Source: Jimgerdemannia flammicorona
Taxonomy: Eukaryota > Mucoromycota > Endogonomycetes > Endogonales > Endogonaceae
NCBI GenBank assembly: GCA_003990745.1
Contig: RBNI01004552.1
Location: 1-13,853 of the forward strand
Direction: 5' to 3'
DNA: 13,853 bases
Part shown: positions 8,459 to 13,853 of the stretch, in pieces
How positions within the stretch are numbered: the stretch's first letter is position 1
Layout of the letters: every line of letters starts with the position of its first letter
The notes under the pieces: model-generated
The model's database searches: none
Told to the model about the DNA's origin: nothing
What the model saw: only the letters and a program-made list of their open reading frames with translations
Made by a program: the position numbers and the translations under genes

Positions 8459-9901
8459 AGAAAGTTCAGGACCAGGGGGGCTTCATCATCATCATCATCA
8501 TCACTGAAGGAGATGAGATCCACGAATTCGTCATGCAGGTCACGCATTTTGCATACTTCGCATGCTTCGGGTATGTCGCATGTCTCGCGTATGTCAAAGT
8601 CGTGCAGGATGACATCATCGATGACGTCATCACGTTCAGCAGTGGTGGGAAAATCAGGAACAAGATCTGGAGCTCTCCAGTCTATGAGGTTCTCTTCCAC
8701 AAAATAGGGGACAAATGTGGGGTCTTGGGGGGATCTAACCCGGATACTTGGGCCTTGGAATACTGAGATCAATTCTTATAGGAATTGGTCTGAGTTGTCC
8801 TGAAGGATGGGATGCCAGAAGTCTTCTACTTCTTCGCTGTTGAGGGTGATAGTGAACTGGGCTTCTGTAGCCACCCTGGCTTCTAGTGCATTGATATGGC
8901 AGGATGACAGGTCTCTGAAATCTGAGACTCTAATATACTCCAAGTTGGGGATCGACCATAGTGTATGCCTAAAGATCTGATGGATCTTCTTAGCTGTCCT
9001 TGTTTCGCGTATGTCTATGGGGGTGGCATCTCATAGCTCTTGGGTGCTGGCCTGTGGGAACTCCTGGCAGAGGAGGTTTCCTATTTCATACTCCTGCCAC
9101 ATTTGGAGGCATTCAGTAGCAATGGTGATCCTTGTTTCTATTTCACAGCAGTAGAGAATAAAGTGATAGGGGTCTGCAGTACCCAGGTTGACACTAGGAG
9201 TCCTTCTTGAGTGGGTCCTCATGGCTCTTCTGATGTCTTGGAATATCCTTTCTTCAACTGAGGCACCTTAGTGATTCCTTGACCTTGAGGTTTGGCAGGC
9301 AGCAGGTATTTCGTTTGTAGTAAGTCTTTGAGCTATTTTGGGATTGGTGGTTCTTGTTGGTTGCTGCTACTGTGGTTCCTTGGTCCTTCTTTTATATTCT
9401 TCAGGATGCTTATGCTGTGGTCACAATGACTCACGGTTGGTCATCGTTGTTCATCTTGTATGCCATATGATCTTCTTGTGCTCTGATCTAGTGGCTTTGC
9501 AAGGAAAGACTGTCTCCTGTACTGATGTCATCATTCTGGGGTCACCGTTACATCTTCCTCCTGAATAAGGATCTTCCTGAGCATCCTTATTCATTGGTCC
9601 AGTTCTGAAAAATTTGCTGATCCCATAACCTCTGGCAAGGGGTCAAAAAGTGGTGTTTATGGGCTGGCATCTTCTCTTTGTATTTTGGCATGATGGTGAA
9701 GGGTCGCTCCCTTCATATAGAGCAAGGGCCTGATTCTGATCTTGACCAATCAGTTGACAGTTCGAACTCCTCTGACTGTGAAAGTCTCATGGATGAGTAG
9801 CTGCCAGTACCGTATCTCTTAGAGAATGGTCCAGACAGATAGCCTGCTGGTCACGGGACATGCTGTTATGATTCGCAGACTAGAACCTCGCAGGTGGTCA
9901 T
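8452..9901 (-). pseudogene. ORF3 of the Ty3 element: unassigned coding stretch between integrase and LTR
   Basis: I do not recognise this protein. It starts at ATG 9899-9901, 15 bases after the integrase stop, and ends at TAA 8452-8454. Three frames must be linked: 9901 to about 9670, about 9640 to 9420, and about 9420 to the end. The last stretch is convincing: some 320 codons in one frame with only four stops, each a plausible Gln or Arg loss (TAG near 9364, TAA near 9268, TGA near 9032, TAA near 8778). It contains ERIFQDIRRAMRTHSRR, a helical-looking middle, paired DIRETC/DIPEAC motifs and CEVCK, and a very acidic tail. There is no signal peptide or membrane helix, so an envelope protein is unlikely. 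It could be a third element protein, or a gag-like ORF of an adjacent element, though no LTR fits in the 200 bases upstream. Confidence 0.55.
8484..8504 (-). repeat. CAT microsatellite encoding an Asp run
   Basis: Six CAT triplets plus CAC read GTG then ATG repeats on the complement. In the ORF3 frame they give six consecutive Asp codons (GAT) near the C-terminus. Confidence 0.85.
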
Positions 9902-9916
9902 CACGTTTTGCTTCTC

Positions 9917-11150
9917 TTATATAGGTTTATGGTACTTCTTGAGTCTGTTCCTGTGTACTGTAGTAGGCAGTATAGTCCCTGAGATTTTTCTAAGCCAGAA
10001 GGTAGTTCCCTTGATATCTTGCATGTAGAAGGGTCCTTCCCATTTGGGCTCCAGTTTTCGTGACCATGAGGCTTCTACTATATTTCGATACAGTAGAACC
10101 TTTTCTCCGATTCAGATGGGTTCTAGGGCCTTGTGATTCTTTTCCGCATTCTTCCTTGTCAGTGCTTGTGACTTGGTGATGTAATCTTCGGCCTTCTTCC
10201 TGATTTGGTGTAGTCTCTGGATTTCTGCATCAACCCATCTCCAAGTTAGGTCTAGATTTGTGGCTGAGGTTCCATCAGAATCTTCTTCTCCGAAGAGCAG
10301 CTCTCTTGAGGTAAAATGTGTGCTCTGTGACCATATGTCTTATAAGACAGAGAGGGCAGTTGGGAGATAGTTATCCCAATTCTCATATGTCTCTGAGATC
10401 TTTGCTAGGATATTCTTGAGGGTCTTGTTGGTTCTTTCTGTCTGTCCATTTCCTTGAGGGTGGTATGCAGTGGTCTTGATGTACTGGATCTTGTATTTCT
10501 GATACATTATTTCATGGAATCCATTGATAAATTCCGTGCCATGGTCTGTGGTGATTTACTTTGGTGTCTTGTAGTGGCAGATGATTTCTTGATGCAAGAA
10601 GTCAGCTATAGAGAGGGCATTGGCTTCTTGTAATGCTCCTGCCTCTATCCATTTGGTGAAGAGGTCTACAATAACTATAATATAGCAGTTTCCTGATAGT
10701 GTTACTGGTAGTAATCCAATGATATCCATTGCAATGTGGTGGAAGGGGATAGGCTCAATTCTTGATGACCTGGGTGCCTGGTCTTGCTGATCTTGTTTCT
10801 GTTTTTGACACTTATCACACCCTTTGACAAATTGGCGCAGGTCTTCTTCCATCTTGGGCCACCACATGGTTCTTCTTGCCTTGTCGTATGTGTTGGTTCC
10901 TCCTAAGTGTCCTTGCTCGTGTACTTCCTTCATTACTTGATACTTCTTGTATTCAGGTATTACTAGCTTTCCTCCTTTTCTGAGTGTAGTGTTGTCTAAT
11001 TCAAACTGTTTCCAAGTCCGGTTGATGATAGTGATTGTCCAGGGTTCGAGGTGGTTGGGCATCTTCCGCTGCCCAAGGTAGCTGATTAATCTATAGTATA
11101 GCTCCTTATTCATATTAAATGGTCTTGATGGGGGTATTTCGGGGTGTCCT
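9917..11150 (-). pseudogene. Integrase part of the Ty3 polyprotein, broken
   Basis: Integrase inserts the element cDNA into the host chromosome. The N-terminal HHCC zinc site is present: EVHEQGH gives two His, and GCDKCQKQ (about 10820-10797) gives two Cys. The core has its first Asp in AMDIIGLLP (about 10726), the second in TTDHGTEF (about 10545) and Glu in GNGQTERTN (about 10450), so all DDE residues are visible. KWEGPFY and VHRNRLKKYH (about 10040-9930) form the C-terminal GPY/F module. No chromodomain follows. One frame runs from about 11120 to TAA 9917-9919, with premature stops at 10556-10558 (TAA), 10340-10342 (TAA) and 10112-10114 (TGA). A frameshift between about 11110 and 11165 separates it from RNase H. 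Confidence 0.9.
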
Positions 11151-11213
11151 TGAGAGTACATCGGCATTGGTGTTGGTCTTTCCTGAGCGGTGCTTGACAG
11201 TACAGTCATACTC

Positions 11214-13853
11214 TTACAGCCTGTAGATCCATCTGGCATATATTCCTTTGGGGTTCAGAGTGTAGAATAGCCAGGCAAGAGCAGAATGGTCTGTTTGAAT
11301 GGTGAAGTATTTCCCAGCTAGGTAGTAGTGGAACTTGTCTACTGCCCAGACTACTGCTAAGCATTCAAGCTTGCATGACTTATAGTTCTGTTCTGCTCCG
11401 TGGGTATCTCGGCTTGCATAGGAGATGACATATTCATATCCATCTTTCTTCTGAGCTAGGACTGCTCTAAGTCCTACTACACTTGCATCTGTCTGCAGGA
11501 TGAATTCTAGGTTCCAGTCTGGTCTTCTGAGGATGGGTGCTTGGGTCAACCTGGTCTTGAGTTCATTGAAGGTTTCTTGGTACTCCTTGGTCCATTCGAA
11601 TTTGGTCTCCTTCTTCAGTAGCTCGTAGATAGGTGCTGCAATGTTGGAGTATCCTTTGATGAATCTTCTGTAGTAGCTGGCCAGTCCAAGGAAGGCATGG
11701 ACTTCTGTGGTTGTTCTGGGTCTCGGGTTGGCTGCAACAGCCTCAATCTTCATGGGATCTGTGTGGATTCTGGTCTGGTTGATGAGGTGTCCTAGGTAGG
11801 CAATTTCTTGAGCAGCAAACTTGCATTTCTTGGGCTTGATGTAGAGGCCATGCTCCTTGAGTCTCTTGAGGGCTAGCTGTATGTGATTGACATGTTCCCA
11901 TACAGTATTGCTGAAGATGATCACATCATCAACATAGACAAAGAGCCATTTTCCAATCTCATTGCTGAAGACTCTGTTCATCATTCGCTGAAAACTTGCT
12001 GGGGCATTACACATTCCAAATGGCATTTGCAGGTAGATATAGGTGGCATCAAGTGTGATGAAGGCTGATTTCTCACTGGCATCTTGAGTGAGACCAATCT
12101 GGTGGAAGCCTGAGAACAGATCCAAGGTGGTGTAGTATTTGGCTTCGCTTCCAAGGGTGGTAAGGATTTCTTGAATATTTGGCAAGGGCTGCCTATCCTT
12201 CTTGGTGATGGCATTGAGCTTTCTGTAGTCAATGCAGAGTCTTGGTGCAAACTCTCCAGACTTGCTTCCTTTCTTTGGGGCTAGGACAATGGGTGAGGCC
12301 CAGGGGCTGATAGCTTGCTTGATGATTCCAGCTTCTTCCATTTCCTTGAGTTCTGCTCGCAGCCACTCTCTGTAGGCAAGTGGTATGGATCTGGCTTTCT
12401 GGTAGATAGGCTTGGTATCACCAGTGTCAACTTCATAGTAGTACTTGGATTCTTGATTGTGGATATCCCTAAAGTCTGTAGCAAGTACTCCTTTATTCTG
12501 GTGCAGGATCTTGAGAAGTTGTTCCTCCAGGGGAAAGTTTTCTCCAATGATATATGTGTGCTTGTTCTGGTCCTTATCTTTCTTGTGCTCAAGTTCAGTA
12601 ATCTTGGTGGCGGCGTAGGCTCCTCTTCCAGTAGATCCAAAGCCTTGTTCTCCTCTCTTGATCTTGATGAGTTCGATGGCTTCAATGATCTTGGGCTTCT
12701 TGATTTCGTGGATCAGCATCTGGCCAATCCTGTCATACTTCTTGACTTTGAAGGGGGTGGTGTGGTTGTGATTTCTGACTATGAGGAAGATCTCGCCAGT
12801 GTAATCAGGGTCAATTACTCCTCCTTCAACTGAGATTTCACTTTTGGCCAGACTGCTCCTGGTCTTGATAACTCCAGCATGGTTTTCTGGCAGCTTGACT
12901 CCAATCCCAGTGCCAAGTAGGGTGGTGGTCTGTGGTTCGAGGGTAGCATCTTGAATGCTGGTAAGGTCCATTCCTATGGCTCCTTCAGTCTTGTATTCTG
13001 GGATCTTGGCTTCAGGGTGAAACTTTTTAACCTTGAGGGTGATGTCTGATTCTTGTTCCTCCTCATCGTTACTGTCAGCTTGAAGCTCTGGGGGCTGGTC
13101 ATCTTCTTCAGCTTTCCTTTTTGCTTTGGCGGCTTCTTGCTCATGTTTCTGTTGGCAGATTTTCCTGACTTCACTGATACAGGACCAGCAGTCATTTAGG
13201 TGTTCGGAGTAGTACATCCTAGTACTATGGGGGCATCTTCCTTGAGGGGCATAACTATCGATGATCTTGTTGTACCACTGCTCATCTGTGAGCTTGGGTG
13301 TCTTGCTCTTGTTCTTGTTCTTGTTCACCGAGTGCATGAAGACCTCTGTGTCTTCTTCATCTTCTTCCTCCATGTCTGGTAGGACTTCTTTGTGGACATT
13401 AATAGAGACTCGTACCTTTCTCCCTCTGTAGTTGATCTGCATCTTCTGGGCATTGAGGTCAATGATGGCCCTGGCCTTGTGAAGCCATTGGTTGCCAATG
13501 AGGATGTCATAGTTGGTGGCACTTGTAACAATCATGTCTACTGAAATAGTAGCTCCTCCTATCTTGATGGGGACTTCTCGGATTTTGCCAAGGGGGGTAG
13601 CTCATGTACTATCTGCTGTGACATAGACCATCTTGGTGGACTCTTCAATATCCCAACCTAGGCAGTCAATTGCCTTCTTGCTCATGAGGTATCCTCCAGT
13701 ACCAGTATCAATGATAGCATCAAAGATACAGTCTTCGATCTGGCAGGGGGTATAGGCTGATGTCTTGCGCTGGTCTTCGGATTCTTCACCTGAGTTCTCA
13801 GATTCTTCTTGTACATTGTGAGCTTCTACAATCTTGTACTCTTGATTCTTGGC
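11214..13853 (-). pseudogene. pol: Ty3/Gypsy polyprotein: retropepsin, dUTPase, reverse transcriptase, RNase H (5' partial)
   Basis: One frame runs from the right edge to TAA 11214-11216, broken by TGA 13602-13604 where Arg is expected. Retropepsin has its catalytic D-T-G at 13709-13701 and the YDILIGNQWL motif at about 13511. An acidic linker and a Cys/His cluster (about 13235-13155) follow. The dUTPase (about 13040-12605) has all five motifs: AIGMDL, TRSSLAK, GVIDPDYTGE, DRIGQM and RGEQGFGSTG. Reverse transcriptase shows SPWASPIVLAPKK, LCIDYRKLN, TLDLFSGFHQI, MPFGMCNAPASFQ and catalytic YVDD (about 11936-11925). RNase H shows LQTDAS, LECLAVVWA and TDHSALAW, so its acidic residues are present. 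The last stop replaces Gln before EYDCTVKHRSGKTNTNADVLS, the normal end of RNase H. Gag is presumably to the right of the window. Confidence 0.95.

Larger units (their letters stand above)
7855..13853 (-). mobile_element. dUTPase-bearing Ty3/Gypsy LTR retrotransposon, 3' part
   Basis: Domain order PR-DUT-RT-RH-INT with integrase last identifies the Ty3/Gypsy order rather than Ty1/Copia. After integrase come an extra coding stretch and a probable LTR. The 5' LTR, primer-binding site and gag are outside the window. The sense strand is A/C-rich, so the printed strand is G/T-rich, unlike the purine-rich LINE to the left. The copy carries at least five premature stops in pol plus frameshifts, so it is non-autonomous, yet catalytic motifs of every domain are intact. 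The left end follows the least certain LTR limit. Confidence 0.85.

Noticed and set aside
8365..8766. Open frame of 133 codons on the plus strand
   Set aside because: It is the antisense of the better-supported minus-strand ORF3; its poly-Ile run is just the complement of the GAT microsatellite, and the encoded protein looks like nothing known.
8452..9901. ORF3 as an envelope gene
   Set aside because: No signal peptide, no hydrophobic fusion or transmembrane segment, and an acidic C-terminal tail.
9700..9917. A complete LTR between integrase and ORF3, making ORF3 the gag of a tandem element
   Set aside because: Only about 200 bases are available, they read through as protein in the integrase frame with a few C-to-T stops, and no TATA box or AATAAA is visible. 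Kept as an alternative, not annotated.
9917..13853. Reassigned stop codons as an explanation for in-frame TAA, TAG and TGA
   Set aside because: TAA/TAG stand mostly at Gln or Trp and TGA at Arg positions, with no consistent one-codon-one-residue rule. The two LINE copies also show the sense codon and the stop codon at the same site, so mutation explains it better.

Overview
The window is eukaryotic repeat DNA, most likely from a filamentous fungus with a retrotransposon-rich genome. It holds non-LTR (LINE) and Ty3/Gypsy retrotransposon remains, an A-tailed insertion with a target-site duplication, and an AT-rich spacer. There are no operons, Shine-Dalgarno sites or ordinary host genes. The AT-rich spacer and the dUTPase-bearing Ty3 element would suit several fungal lineages, arbuscular mycorrhizal fungi among them, but nothing here fixes the species.

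Layout. (1) Positions 1 to about 6560, minus strand: an old LINE that runs off the left edge. ORF1 (6476-4523) is followed after 31 bases by ORF2 (ATG at 4491), which has an AP-type endonuclease, a reverse transcriptase and a C-terminal CCHC region. Both ORFs are broken by stops and frameshifts. (2) Positions 715-1575, plus strand: a younger, 5'-truncated copy of a related LINE inserted into the ORF2 C-terminus of the old one. It has a 23-base A tail and an imperfect 17-bp target-site duplication. Because it carries the same ORF2 region as the interrupted target, it forms a large imperfect palindrome. (3) About 6560-8445: an AT-rich, non-coding stretch. Its right part looks like the LTR of the next element, with a TATA box, AATAAA and three 35-bp tandem repeats. 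(4) About 8450 to 13853, minus strand: a Ty3/Gypsy element that runs off the right edge. Domain order is retropepsin, Cys/His linker, dUTPase, reverse transcriptase, RNase H, integrase. A further, previously unexpected coding stretch (ORF3) lies between integrase and the LTR.

Nearly every premature stop replaces Gln, Arg or Trp and can be explained by C-to-T or G-to-A change. Direct comparison of the two LINE copies shows clustered TG-to-TA changes in the older one, which resembles repeat-induced point mutation or deamination of methylated cytosine. None of the elements looks autonomous as it stands. The points of most interest are the complete set of dUTPase motifs inside a Ty3 polyprotein, the unassigned ORF3 downstream of integrase, and the LTR-start-like 35-bp tandem repeat.
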